Shown: positions 17,667-26,960, counted from the stretch's first letter. The stretch: 64,000 nt of DNA from Candidatus Eisenbacteria bacterium (GCA_020847735.1 JADLBL010000012.1:1-64000), one strand, 5' to 3'. Translations and numbers: made by a program. Notes: a model not told the origin generated them from the sequence alone.

Positions 17667-18809
17667 ATGTCCGACGCGCAACTCGCATCCATCGCCGCCG
17701 ACTGGAGCGAGGCCGATCCGGCCACGCTCACGGCCGGCCATGCCGCCCGGCTCGCCGAATTGCGGCAGCTCGACGGCGCACTCGCCGCGCTCTACGAGCG
17801 CGGCGCCGCGGTGCTGGCCGGGGCGCCGGACGCGAACGCCCTGCGCGAGCGCCATACGGCGCTGCTCGGTCGCGAGCGCGGGATCGTGACGCAGGCGCTC
17901 GGCGGACTGCCGGGCCTGCCGCCCGAACAGCGCAGGACGCGCGGCAGGGGCCTGAACCTCGTCAAGCGCTGGCTCGGCGAGGTCCACGACGCCCGCCGCG
18001 ACGCGCTCGAACGGGAGCGCGAGTCCGCGGGCGCGCTCGACGTGACGCTGCCGGGCCGCCGCCCCTGGACGGGCCGCCCGCACGTCCTCGCCCAGGTGCG
18101 CGACGACCTGCTCGACCTGTTCCACGGCCTCGGCTTCTCCGTCTACACCAGTCCCGAGGTCGAACTCGACGAGTACAACTTCGGCAAGCTCAACTTCGCG
18201 CCGGACCATCCGGCGCGCGACGCGCACGACACCTACTTCGTGAGTCCGGACGTCGTGCTGCGCACGCACACGTCGCCCGGCTGGGTGCGCGCGATGGAGG
18301 AGCGAAAGCCGCCGCTGCGGCTCGTGTTCCCCGGCCGCGTCTATCGCGCCGAGGCGACCGACGCGAGCCACATGGACCAGTTCCACCAGATCGACGGCCT
18401 GTTCGTGGACCGGAACGTCTCGATGGCCGACCTCAAGGCGACCCTGAACACCTTCGCGCGCGCCATCTATCGCGCCGACCTTCCCACGCGCATCGTTCCC
18501 ATCTACTTTCCCTTCGTCGAGCCGGGAATGCAGATGGACGTGCAGTGCGTCCGCTGCGCGGGCTCCGGCCACACGACCGACGCCGAGGGGGAGAAGCGCT
18601 GCCCGGTGTGCAAGGGCACGAAGTGGGTCGAGGTCCTGGGCGCCGGAATGGTGCACCCGAACGTCTTCCGGGCGGTCGGCCTCGATCCCGAGCAGTGGAC
18701 GGGCTTCGCCTTCGGCATGGGACTGGAACGCATCGCCATGGGCCGTCACGGCATCCCCGAGATCCGGCTGTTCCTCGAGAACGACGTGCGGTTCCTGCGT
18801 CAGTTCTAG
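17667..18809 (+). CDS. pheS: Phenylalanine-tRNA ligase alpha subunit
   Basis: The catalytic subunit of the alpha2-beta2 PheRS. The 380-residue protein has an N-terminal coiled coil (about residues 1-95) and the class II catalytic core with motif 2 around PPLRLVFPGRVYRAEATDASH and motif 3 in AFGMGLERIAMGRHGIPEIR. Substrate-site segments FHQIDGLFVD and FPFVEPGMQMDV are typical. An insert with two CxxC pairs (CVRCAG and CPVCKG, near residues 295-315) looks zinc-ribbon-like. It begins 12 nt after rplT and is followed 18 nt later by pheT. Confidence 0.96.
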   Translation: MSDAQLASIAADWSEADPATLTAGHAARLAELRQLDGALAALYERGAAVLAGAPDANALRERHTALLGRERGIVTQALGGLPGLPPEQRRTRGRGLNLVKRWLGEVHDARRDALERERESAGALDVTLPGRRPWTGRPHVLAQVRDDLLDLFHGLGFSVYTSPEVELDEYNFGKLNFAPDHPARDAHDTYFVSPDVVLRTHTSPGWVRAMEERKPPLRLVFPGRVYRAEATDASHMDQFHQIDGLFVDRNVSMADLKATLNTFARAIYRADLPTRIVPIYFPFVEPGMQMDVQCVRCAGSGHTTDAEGEKRCPVCKGTKWVEVLGAGMVHPNVFRAVGLDPEQWTGFAFGMGLERIAMGRHGIPEIRLFLENDVRFLRQF

Positions 18810-18827
18810 GCCGCGGAAAGGTTCTCC

Positions 18828-21269
18828 ATGAAGCTCCCGATCTCGTGGCTGCGCCAGTGGGTCGAGGTGGATGCGTCGCCCGAGGGCGTGGCCGAGGCGC
18901 TGACCACGCGCGGCTTCTACGTCGAAGGGCTCGAACAGCATGGCCGCCGCTATCCCGGCATCGTCGTCGCGAAGGTGCTCGAGGCGGACAAGCACCCCAA
19001 CGCCGACAAGCTCAAGCTGTGCCGCGTGGAGGGCGGCGCCGGCGAACTGCGCATCGTCTGCGGCGCGCCCAACGTGACGGCCGGCATGATCGTGCCGCTC
19101 GCCACGCTCGGAACCGTCATGCCCGGCGGGCTCGTCATCAAGGCGGCGAAGATTCGCGGCGAGGAGAGCCAGGGCATGCTCTGCTCGGGGCGCGAGCTCG
19201 GGCTGTCCGAGGACCACAGCGGCATTCTCGACCTGCGCGAGATGCTGCCGCAGGCGCAGCTCGAAATCGGCCGTCCCTTCGACGAATACCTGCCCGAGCC
19301 GGATTCGGTGCTCGAGGTGGAGATCCCCTTCAACCGGCCCGACGGGATGGGCGTCGTCGGCCTCGCGCGCGAGGTGAAGGCGGCCCTCGGCGGGAACTGG
19401 ACGCCGGCTGCGAAGTCGCTGCGCTCCGCCCGGGCCGGCGCGGGAGAGACGTTCGACCTCGTCATCGAGGATCCCGAAGGTTGTCCCAGCTATCTCGCGC
19501 AGGCGGTGCTCGGCGTCCGGGTCGGTCCCTCGCCGGACTGGCTCGTTCGCCGGCTCGAGGCGATGGGCCAGCGCCCGATCAACAACGTCGTGGACCTGAC
19601 GAACCTCGTGCTGTTCGAGTTCGGCCAGCCGCTGCACGCGTTCGATCTCGACCGCCTGTCGGGTCCGGCGATTCACGTGCGTCGCGCGCGCCAGGGCGAG
19701 TCGCTGGTGACGCTCGACGGCCGGTCGCGCGAGCTGTCGGGCGAGCATCTCGTCATCGCCGACCGCGAGCGACCGGTGGCGATCGCGGGCGTGATGGGCG
19801 GCGCGGACTCCGAGGTCACCGCCAGCACGACCAGCCTCCTGCTCGAGTGCGCATGGTTCGATCCGCGGCGCGTCCGCCGCGGCGCCCGTCTGCTCGGGCT
19901 TTCGACCGAGGCCAGCAAACGCTACGAGCGCGGCGTGGATCCGGGCGTCGGCGCGGCGGCGGCCGCGCGCTTCCTGGCGCTCCTGCTGGAACTGTGCCCG
20001 GGCGCGGCGCTCGGGCACTCGCGGCTTCGTCACACCGCGCCGACCCAGCGCGAGCTGCGGCTTCGCCCCGCGCGCTGCTCCCGGCTGATCGGCCTTCCCT
20101 TCACCGGCGAGCGCTGCCAGGAACTGCTGGCGTCCCTGGAGTTCGGCGTCCGCCGCGGGACCGACGACCTGATCGTCACGGTCCCGACCTGGCGACCCGA
20201 CGTGACGCTCGAGGACGATCTGGTCGAGGAGGTCGCGCGCGCTCACGGCTACGACCGGATCCCCGAGACGCCGCCGGGCACGGGCGGCAGCTTCGCCCGG
20301 CGGACGCCGCGCGAGCGGGCGGTGCGCCGCGCGCGCGAGGCGATGCAGGGGCTGGGATTCGACGAGGCGTGGACGGGCTCGCTCGTCTCGGAGGCCGAGG
20401 CGCTCGCCTGCCGGGATCTGCTCGGAGACGACGCGCCGCTCGTTCACCTCAGCAATCCGCTCAGCCGCGAAAGCGAGGTCCTGCGCCCGAACCCGCTCGC
20501 CGGAATGCTGCGCGCTCTCGCGCACAACCTGCGCCAGGGAGCTTCCGCCGTCCGGCTGTACGAGGTCGGTGCGGGCTTTCTCGACCGGGGAGGGCGTCTG
20601 CCCGAGGAGCGCCTGCTGCTCGTGGCGCTCGCGACCGGACCGCGCTGGCGCCACGCGCACGACCCGAAGCCGGGCGCGCCCGCGCACGCCTACGACAGCG
20701 GCGCGGCGCTCGACTTCTTCGACGCGAAAGGGCTCTGGGAAGCCTGGCTGGGCGAGATGCGCGTTGACTCGCCCGAATGGCGAGCCTATTCTGCGGCCGG
20801 TTGGAAACCCGGTGCCAGTGTGGAAGTTGCGGTCGGAGCTTCACGCATTGCTTGGGCCGGGACGCTGGGCCCGTCGCTGCTTCGCACGTGGGAGATCGAA
20901 GCGCCCGTCCAGGCTTTCGTGGCGACGCTCGATCCGCTCGTCGAAGGCGTTTCGCAACCGGTCCGCGCCCAGGTGCCCGGCCGATTCCCGCCGGTGCGTC
21001 GCGACCTCGCTTTCTTCGTCCCGCGAAGCGTGACGCACGCGCAGTTGCATCACAGCCTCGTCGGCGCGGCCGGCGGGGCGCTGAGCTGGCTCGAACTGTT
21101 CGACGTTTACGAGGGCCCCGGAACTCCGCAGGGAATGAAGAGCCTGGCGTTCGCGATGCAGCTGCACTCGCCCGGTCGAACGCTCGCGGAAGCCGAAGTC
21201 CTGCAGATCCAGGCCCGCATGGTGGCGGCCGTCGCGAGGGATTGCGGCGGTCAACTGAGGGAGCAATGA
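18828..21269 (+). CDS. pheT: Phenylalanine-tRNA ligase beta subunit
   Basis: At 813 residues it has the full domain set: EMAP-II-like tRNA-binding domain (about 40-150; VLEADKHPNADKLKLCRVEG), B3/B4 editing domain with the class-typical NNVVDLTNLVLFEFGQPLHAFD, B5 domain, pseudo-catalytic class II fold, and C-terminal ferredoxin-like anticodon-binding domain (FPPVRRDLAFFVP). It edits Tyr-tRNA-Phe and positions the tRNA. The ATG follows GAAAGG. Its stop overlaps the next start (ATGA). Confidence 0.97.
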   Translation: MKLPISWLRQWVEVDASPEGVAEALTTRGFYVEGLEQHGRRYPGIVVAKVLEADKHPNADKLKLCRVEGGAGELRIVCGAPNVTAGMIVPLATLGTVMPGGLVIKAAKIRGEESQGMLCSGRELGLSEDHSGILDLREMLPQAQLEIGRPFDEYLPEPDSVLEVEIPFNRPDGMGVVGLAREVKAALGGNWTPAAKSLRSARAGAGETFDLVIEDPEGCPSYLAQAVLGVRVGPSPDWLVRRLEAMGQRPINNVVDLTNLVLFEFGQPLHAFDLDRLSGPAIHVRRARQGESLVTLDGRSRELSGEHLVIADRERPVAIAGVMGGADSEVTASTTSLLLECAWFDPRRVRRGARLLGLSTEASKRYERGVDPGVGAAAAARFLALLLELCPGAALGHSRLRHTAPTQRELRLRPARCSRLIGLPFTGERCQELLASLEFGVRRGTDDLIVTVPTWRPDVTLEDDLVEEVARAHGYDRIPETPPGTGGSFARRTPRERAVRRAREAMQGLGFDEAWTGSLVSEAEALACRDLLGDDAPLVHLSNPLSRESEVLRPNPLAGMLRALAHNLRQGASAVRLYEVGAGFLDRGGRLPEERLLLVALATGPRWRHAHDPKPGAPAHAYDSGAALDFFDAKGLWEAWLGEMRVDSPEWRAYSAAGWKPGASVEVAVGASRIAWAGTLGPSLLRTWEIEAPVQAFVATLDPLVEGVSQPVRAQVPGRFPPVRRDLAFFVPRSVTHAQLHHSLVGAAGGALSWLELFDVYEGPGTPQGMKSLAFAMQLHSPGRTLAEAEVLQIQARMVAAVARDCGGQLREQ

Positions 21270-21565
21270 CGACCGACACCGCCGTCGTGACCACCGACCT
21301 CGACCGGCTCGCCGAGCGCGTCGAGAAGGCCGCAGCCGTGATCCACGATCTCCGCGCCCGGCAGGCGCAGCTCGAGTCCGAGAAGGCCGAGATCGCGCGC
21401 CGGCTCGAGGAGACCACGGGCAAGCTTCAGGGCAACGACCCCACGACGCTGCTCGCCGAGATCACCGCGCTCAAGAAGGAGCAGCGCGAATGGCTCGCCG
21501 AGCGCAAGGACGTCGCCACTCGAATCGAGACGCTGCTGCGCAAGCTGGAGCGGATCGAGGGTTAG
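21266..21565 (+). CDS. Small coiled-coil protein, ZapB-like by position
   Basis: The 99-residue protein is nearly all coiled coil: LDRLAERVEKAAAVIHDLR, then long Glu/Lys/Arg-rich heptads to the C-terminus (VATRIETLLRKLERI), with a short NDPTTLL break in the middle. There is no membrane segment. It overlaps pheT by 4 nt and precedes zapA, so a role in Z-ring organisation like ZapB (similar size, all coiled coil) is an attractive inference. Sequence alone cannot confirm it. Confidence 0.6.
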   Translation: MTTDTAVVTTDLDRLAERVEKAAAVIHDLRARQAQLESEKAEIARRLEETTGKLQGNDPTTLLAEITALKKEQREWLAERKDVATRIETLLRKLERIEG

Positions 21566-21617
21566 CAACCGGCACGCGACGCCGGATCCCGCCGCCCCCG
21601 CGGCGTTCTCGGCGAGC

Positions 21618-21648
21618 GTGACGGACCGGTAACGTACGTCACTTACAA
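21618..21648 (+). promoter_or_regulatory. Promoter of zapA with overlapping inverted repeat
   Basis: GTGACG at 21618-21623 and TTACAA at 21643-21648 (19-nt spacer). GTGACG is repeated inverted as CGTCAC at 21637-21642, so a dimeric repressor could cover the promoter. An internal ACGTACGT palindrome also lies in the spacer. Confidence 0.45.
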
Positions 21649-21677
21649 CGCAGGGAAAACGGCGGGAGAGAGCGACG

Positions 21678-22025
21678 ATGGACGCCTCCACCACGGACTC
21701 CGCCTCGACGCAGGGCCGGCCCGACGCCAAGAACGTCGTGCAGGTCCAGATCCTCGGACAGCAGCTCTCCATCCGCGGGGAGGCCGACCAGGCCTACATC
21801 CTCGGCGTGGCGGGCTACGTGGACCGGAAGATGCGGGAGATCACCGAGAAGCTCCCGGTCGCGTCGTTGTCCAAGGTGGCGATCCTCGCCTCGCTCAACA
21901 TCGCCGATGAGCTCTTCAAGGAACGCGCCTCGCGGGAACGCGACGGCGCCGATCAGGGCGATCACGCGCGGCGCCTGAGCGCCGTGATCCACCGCCTCGA
22001 CCAGCTGCTCGACGAGGCCCGCTGA
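21678..22025 (+). CDS. zapA: Cell division protein ZapA
   Basis: The 115-residue protein has the ZapA layout: N-terminal beta strands (VVQVQILGQQLSIRG, then ILGVAGYVDRKMREI) and a long C-terminal helix (LSKVAILASLNIADELFK ... HRLDQLLDEAR). ZapA binds FtsZ and bundles protofilaments. Its own promoter and GGCGGGAGAG ribosome site are visible. The order pheT, coiled coil, zapA, 6S RNA, rny is similar to that in many proteobacteria. Confidence 0.88.
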   Translation: MDASTTDSASTQGRPDAKNVVQVQILGQQLSIRGEADQAYILGVAGYVDRKMREITEKLPVASLSKVAILASLNIADELFKERASRERDGADQGDHARRLSAVIHRLDQLLDEAR

Positions 22026-22042
22026 TCGGACGGCCGTTCCCA

Positions 22043-22249
22043 CGGCGTTCCGGAGCATGGAAGTCCCTGCCCTGTTGGTGATGCGTCCGAGTTCTTGAAC
22101 CAACACTGCAGCAAAGGGTGTCGCGATGCCGGCGACGTCCGTCAGCAGCCGCAAGGTCGCGCGACGGACCGACCCGGCTCCAGCGGCGCCCACCCTGATT
22201 CCAGGGCTCAAAGAACGAGGGCCACACGGCAGCGGCGGGGAGCCTTTTT
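22043..22249 (+). ncRNA. ssrS: 6S RNA candidate (regulator of sigma-70 RNA polymerase)
   Basis: The roughly 200-nt region between zapA and rny has no coding frame worth keeping and shows 6S-like features. GGCGTTCC (22043-22050) pairs with GGGGAGCC (22237-22244), closing the molecule just before a T5 tract. Next to the central bubble is the segment AAGTCCCTGCCCTGTTGG. The opposing strand and apical arm carry GAGTTCTTGAACCAACAC, very like proteobacterial 6S arms where GTTGG pairs with CCAAC. CCCTGATTCCAGGG forms the small hairpin of the opposite bubble side. Downstream-of-zapA is the classic ssrS location. Ends are approximate. Confidence 0.72.
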
Positions 22250-22290
22250 CCTGCCTCGGTCGCGGCACGAGCCGCGACGCGGGGGACGAG

Positions 22291-23853
22291 ATGAATACAG
22301 GCATGCTGTCCGTCGTGATCGCGGCCGCGGCCGTGGTCGCCTTCGGAGTGGGTTGGTTCGTCCGCTCCCAGCTCGGCCGTGCCCGGCTGCGCTCGGCCGA
22401 GCAGCGTGCTCAGTCGGTGCTCGAGGAGGCCCGGCGCGAAGCCGACGCCGCGCGCCGCGACGCGCTCCTGCTGGCGCGCGAGGAGGCGCTTCGGCTCAAG
22501 CAGGAGGTCGAGCGCGAGTCCGGGCAGATCCGCGCCGCGCAGCTCGAGGCCGAACGCGCGTTTCAGCAGAAGGAGGCCGCGTTCAGCCGCCGGGTCGAGG
22601 TCATCGACAAGAAGGAGCGCGACCTGCGCAGGAGCGAGACGGACGTCGCCGCCCGCGAGACCGTCATCGCCACCCGCACCGGCGAGCTGGACCAGGCGAT
22701 CCGCGAGCAGACCGAGCGTCTGGCCCGCATCGCCGGCATGACGCCGGAGGACGCGCGCGCGCAGCTCATCGCCACCATCGAGACCGAGGCGCGCGCCGAA
22801 GCCGGCCGCCGCGCCGCCGAGATTCGCGACACCGCGACCCGCAACGCCGAGCGGGAGGCCCGCAAGGTCATCGCGCTCGCCCTGCAGCGCTATGCCGGGG
22901 ACCATGTCAGCGAGACGAGCGTCTCGGTGGTCCACCTGCCGAGCGACGACATGAAGGGTCGCATCATCGGCCGCGAGGGCCGCAACATCCGCTCCTTCGA
23001 GATCATCACCGGCGTGGACGTGATCATCGACGACACGCCCGAGGCGGTGATCCTGTCGGGTTTCGACCCCGTGCGCCGCGAGATCGCGCGCCTTTCGCTC
23101 GAGCGGCTGGTCGCCGACGGCCGCATTCATCCGGCGCGCATCGAGGAGGTCGTCGCCAAGGTGAAGGCCGAGGTGGACGGGAAGATCCAGGAGCTCGGCG
23201 AGAACGCCTGCCTGGAGGTCGGCGTCGCCGGCGTGCACCCCGAGCTCGCGCGCTACCTCGGGCGGCTCCACTACCGCACCAGCTACGGCCAGAACATCCT
23301 CCGGCACTCGATCGAGGTCGCGCACCTCGCCGGCATGATGGCCGCCGAGATCGGCATGGACCAGAAGACGGCCAAGCGCGGCGGACTGATGCACGACATC
23401 GGCAAGGCCATTGACCACGACCAGGAGGGCACGCACCCGGCGCTCGGCATGGAGCTGGCCGCCCGCTACGGCGAGCCGCAGCCGGTGCTCGACGCGATCG
23501 GGTTCCACCACGACGACTACGCCGGCGGCAGCCTGTGGCCGGTGCTGATCGCCGCGGCCGACGCCATTTCGGGCGCGCGCCCGGGCGCGAGGCGCGAGAG
23601 CCTCGAGGTCTACATCAAGCGGCTCGAGTCGCTGGAGAAGATCGCCAACGCGTTCCCGGGGGTCGAGAAGAGCTACGCGATCCAGGCGGGACGCGAGGTG
23701 CGGATCATGGTCGAGCACCACCGCGTGGACGACGCCCGCGCACAGGGCCTCGCCGGCGAGATCGCCAGACGCATCGAGAAGGAACTTCAGTACCCGGGCC
23801 AGATCCGGGTGACCGTCATCCGCGAGACGCGTGCCGTGGACTACGCGAAATAG
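22291..23853 (+). CDS. rny: Ribonuclease Y
   Basis: This membrane-anchored endoribonuclease initiates mRNA decay. The 520-residue protein has an N-terminal membrane helix (LSVVIAAAAVVAFGVGWFV), a long coiled coil (about 30-205), a KH RNA-binding domain (GRIIGREGRNIRSFEIITG) and an HD phosphohydrolase domain with HDIGKAIDHDQEG preceded by NILRHSIEVAHL. The ATG at 22291 follows GGGGGACGAG and gives the standard N-terminus. It heads a tight cluster with the YmdB-FolD fusion, xseAB and the polyprenyl synthase. Confidence 0.96.
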   Translation: MNTGMLSVVIAAAAVVAFGVGWFVRSQLGRARLRSAEQRAQSVLEEARREADAARRDALLLAREEALRLKQEVERESGQIRAAQLEAERAFQQKEAAFSRRVEVIDKKERDLRRSETDVAARETVIATRTGELDQAIREQTERLARIAGMTPEDARAQLIATIETEARAEAGRRAAEIRDTATRNAEREARKVIALALQRYAGDHVSETSVSVVHLPSDDMKGRIIGREGRNIRSFEIITGVDVIIDDTPEAVILSGFDPVRREIARLSLERLVADGRIHPARIEEVVAKVKAEVDGKIQELGENACLEVGVAGVHPELARYLGRLHYRTSYGQNILRHSIEVAHLAGMMAAEIGMDQKTAKRGGLMHDIGKAIDHDQEGTHPALGMELAARYGEPQPVLDAIGFHHDDYAGGSLWPVLIAAADAISGARPGARRESLEVYIKRLESLEKIANAFPGVEKSYAIQAGREVRIMVEHHRVDDARAQGLAGEIARRIEKELQYPGQIRVTVIRETRAVDYAK

Positions 23854-23865
23854 GACGGAACGGAA

Positions 23866-25557
23866 ATGACCAACCTGCTGTTCATCGCCGACGTGATCGG
23901 TTCGCCGGGGCGCGAGGTCGTCAAGGCCCTGCTCCCCGAGTTGCGCCGGCGCCACGAGTTGCACCTCGTCGTCTGCAACTGCGAAAACTCCGCCGCCGGC
24001 TACGGCGTGACGCGCGACACCGCCCGTGACCTGTTCGCCGCCGGCTGCGACGTGCTCACCGGCGGCAACCACCTCTGGGACAAGAAGGACGCGGTCGGCT
24101 ACATCGCCGAGGAGCCGCGCCTGGTTCGTCCCGCCAACCTGCCGCCCGGCACGCCGGGGCAGGGATGGGCCGTCTTCAAGGCGTCGAACGGCGTCCCGGT
24201 GGCGGTGGTGAACCTGATCGGCCGCGTGTTCATGCGCGAGGCCGACTGCCCGTTCCGCACCGCCGACGCCGCGCTCGAAGCCGTGCGGCGCGAGGCGAAG
24301 ATCGTGCTCGTGGACCTGCACGCCGAGGCTTCCGCCGAGAAGGTGGCGATGGGCTGGCATCTCGACGGCCGCGCGAGCCTGCTGGTCGGAACGCACACGC
24401 ACGTCCAGACCGCCGACGACCGGGTGCTGCCCAGGGGCACGGCGTTCGTGAGCGACGCCGGCATGACGGGCGGCTTCGACTCGGTGATCGGCATGGAGCG
24501 CGACGCCGCGCTGCGCCGCTTCCTGACGCTCCTGCCGGAACGCCTGCAGCCCGCCGACGGCGACCTGCGGCTCAACGCCATCCTCGTCCGCGTGGACGAG
24601 ACGACCGGCCGGGCGCAGTCCATCCAGCGCTTGCAGATGTCCTACGCCCGCGGCGAGGGAGCCCGCGGCACCGCGCGACTGCTGACCGGGGCCGAGCCGG
24701 CCGAGAGCGCGGGCATCGAGGCGCGCCTGCGCGCGAAGGCGCTGCTCGACGAGGGCGTCCAGCCCCGGCTCGCGCTCGTCTCGGTCGGCGACAATCCGGC
24801 TTCGCAGGTCTACCTGAAGAAGAAGGGGGAGGCCTGTGTCGCCGCCGGCATCGTCGCCGAGCGCGTGAAGTTCCCCGCCGGCACCATGACCGACGAGGTC
24901 GTGCGCAAGGTCCGCTCGCTCGGCGAGGACCCGGGCGTGCACGGCATCCTCGTGCAGCTGCCGCTGGCCGAGCCGGCCGACGGCCAGGCCGTGCTCGAGG
25001 CGATCCCGCCTTTCAAGGACGTGGACGGCTTCCATCCCGAGAACGCCGGCCGGCTCGTGCTCGGGCTGCCGGGGTTCGTGCCCGCGACTCCGTTCGGCGT
25101 TCTGCGCCTGCTTCAGCACTACGAGATCCCGACGAAGGGCAGGCACGCGGTCGTGCTCGGCCGCAGCCACATCGTCGGCCGGCCCATGAGCATCCTGCTG
25201 TCGAGCAAGGGCTGCGACGCGACGGTCACCGTCGGACACAGCGCGAGCGGCCCCCTGTTGCAGTCCATGGCGCGGGAAGCGGACATCCTCGTGGCGGCGG
25301 TGGGGCGACGGCACATGGTGACGGCGGACTGGGTCAAGCCCGGCGCCGTCGTCGTGGACGTCGGCATCCACAGGGTGCCGCCCGGCCCCGGCGAGACGAA
25401 GGGCCGCATCACGGGCGACGTCGAGTTCGAGAGCGTGAAGCACGTCGCCTCGGCGATCACGCCCGTGCCGGGCGGCGTCGGCCCGATGACGGTCGCGATG
25501 GTCGTGCTGAACACGGTGATCGCCGCCGAGCGGCAGGCCGTGAAGGTGCGCGCCTGA
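23866..25557 (+). CDS. Fusion of YmdB-type metallophosphoesterase and FolD
   Basis: One 563-residue frame encodes two enzymes. Residues 1-258 are a TIGR00282/YmdB phosphodiesterase with metal ligands in ADVIG (D9), NCEN (E40), GGNH (N68), DLHAE (H152) and GTHTH (H177, H179). Residues about 265-563 are FolD, 5,10-methylene-THF dehydrogenase/cyclohydrolase: catalytic K320 in SQVYLKKK, D385 in PFKDVDGFHPENAGRL, NADP loop GRSHIVGRPMS and the C-terminal ITPVPGGVGPMTVAM. No stop or frame change lies between; the linker is SYARGEGARG. An internal ATG at residue 258 could also start FolD alone. The neighbours rny (often next to ymdB) and xseA (often next to folD) fit a fusion of adjacent genes. Confidence 0.9.
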   Translation: MTNLLFIADVIGSPGREVVKALLPELRRRHELHLVVCNCENSAAGYGVTRDTARDLFAAGCDVLTGGNHLWDKKDAVGYIAEEPRLVRPANLPPGTPGQGWAVFKASNGVPVAVVNLIGRVFMREADCPFRTADAALEAVRREAKIVLVDLHAEASAEKVAMGWHLDGRASLLVGTHTHVQTADDRVLPRGTAFVSDAGMTGGFDSVIGMERDAALRRFLTLLPERLQPADGDLRLNAILVRVDETTGRAQSIQRLQMSYARGEGARGTARLLTGAEPAESAGIEARLRAKALLDEGVQPRLALVSVGDNPASQVYLKKKGEACVAAGIVAERVKFPAGTMTDEVVRKVRSLGEDPGVHGILVQLPLAEPADGQAVLEAIPPFKDVDGFHPENAGRLVLGLPGFVPATPFGVLRLLQHYEIPTKGRHAVVLGRSHIVGRPMSILLSSKGCDATVTVGHSASGPLLQSMAREADILVAAVGRRHMVTADWVKPGAVVVDVGIHRVPPGPGETKGRITGDVEFESVKHVASAITPVPGGVGPMTVAMVVLNTVIAAERQAVKVRA

Positions 25558-25574
25558 CGGCGCGCGGGACGGCC

Positions 25575-26960
25575 ATGGCGACCCTGCCCACGCCCGACGA
25601 GCGCATCCTCACGGTCGGCGAGCTCGCGCGCGCCCTCAAGGAGACGCTGAACGCCTCCTTTCCGGCCGTGTGGGTGAAGGGCGAGCTCTCGGGAGTCAAG
25701 CGGTACGACAGCGGTCACGTCTACTTCAGCCTCAAGGACGCGACACCCGCGGTGGTGCAGGCGGCGATGTTCCGCAACTGGGCCGCGAAGCTCGCGTTCG
25801 ATCCGAAGGACGGCGCCGAGGTCGAGGCCTACGGCGAGATCGACTACTACGCGCCCAGCGGCCGCTGCCAGATGCTGGTGCGGGCGATGCGTCCGGCCGG
25901 GCTCGGCGCGCTGCTGCTGCAGCTCGAGGAGCTCAGGCGCCGGCTCGCGGCCGAGGGACTGTTCGATCCCGCCCGCAAGCGGCCGTTGCCGCCGTACCCC
26001 GCGCGCGTCGGCATCGTCACCTCGCCCATCGGCGCGGCGGTCCGCGACATCGTCAAGGTCCTGCGCGCGCGCTGGCCGGGCATCGGCATCGTCCTCGCAC
26101 CGGTCAAGGTGCAGGGAGCCGGCGCGGCGCAGGAGATCGCCGCGGCGATCGGGCGGTTCAATCGTCACGGCGGCGTGGACCTGCTGATCGTCGGCCGCGG
26201 CGGCGGCTCTCTCGAGGACCTGTGGGCGTTCAACGAGGAGCCCGTCGTGCGCGCCATCGCCGCGTCCGCGATCCCGGTGATCAGCGCCGTCGGACACGAG
26301 GTGGACACGACGCTCGCCGACCTCGCCGCCGACGTGCGCGCGGCGACCCCGAGCCACGCGGCCGAGCTCTCGGTGCGCGACGCCGCCGAGCTGCGGCGCC
26401 TCGTCGTCGCGCGCGGCGAGCGCGCCCGTCGCGACGTGCTGCGCCTCGTGCAGCTCCACCGCCGTCGTGTCGAGGAGATGCACGGCAAGTACGGGTTCCG
26501 GCGCGTGCGCGACGTGTTCGGCAACCTGCAGCAGCGCATTGACGACGCCCGCGGCCGCATCGAGACGGCCGTGAAGGCGCGCGTCCGCGGAGCCCGGCTC
26601 GACTCCGATCGCCTGGTGCGGGCGTGGGCGCTGCGCGATTTCGCCCGCCGCTTGGAGGAGCGCCGCGACGACGTCGCCGGGCTCGCGCGGCGGATGCAGA
26701 ACACGGTCGTCGAGGCCGCGCTGCGCGAACGCCGGCGCCTCGTGGCGCTGCTTGCCCAGCTGCGCGCGCTTTCTCCCCGCAACGTGCTGGAACGCGGATA
26801 CACGCTGGCCCGCGGGGCCGACGGACGGCTGCTGCGCGGGCCGGACGGGCTCGCGGCCGGCGACGTCGTCACCCTCGAGTTCGCGCGCGGCGAAGCCGAA
26901 ACGGTCGTGCGCATGGTTCGCAAAGGAGGCAGGCATGGCGAAGAAGACCGCCGCGGATAG
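25575..26960 (+). CDS. xseA: Exodeoxyribonuclease VII large subunit
   Basis: The large subunit of the ATP-independent single-strand exonuclease. The 461-residue protein has an N-terminal OB fold (about 12-110; FPAVWVKGELSGVK, SGHVYFSLKD), the catalytic region (RVGIVTSPIGAAVRDI, LLIVGRGGGSLEDLWAFNEE, ISAVGHEVDTTLADLAADVRA) and a C-terminal coiled coil ending in SPRNVLERGYTLAR. The ATG at 25575 lies 17 nt after the FolD stop. The 3' end overlaps xseB by 26 nt. Confidence 0.96.
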   Translation: MATLPTPDERILTVGELARALKETLNASFPAVWVKGELSGVKRYDSGHVYFSLKDATPAVVQAAMFRNWAAKLAFDPKDGAEVEAYGEIDYYAPSGRCQMLVRAMRPAGLGALLLQLEELRRRLAAEGLFDPARKRPLPPYPARVGIVTSPIGAAVRDIVKVLRARWPGIGIVLAPVKVQGAGAAQEIAAAIGRFNRHGGVDLLIVGRGGGSLEDLWAFNEEPVVRAIAASAIPVISAVGHEVDTTLADLAADVRAATPSHAAELSVRDAAELRRLVVARGERARRDVLRLVQLHRRRVEEMHGKYGFRRVRDVFGNLQQRIDDARGRIETAVKARVRGARLDSDRLVRAWALRDFARRLEERRDDVAGLARRMQNTVVEAALRERRRLVALLAQLRALSPRNVLERGYTLARGADGRLLRGPDGLAAGDVVTLEFARGEAETVVRMVRKGGRHGEEDRRG

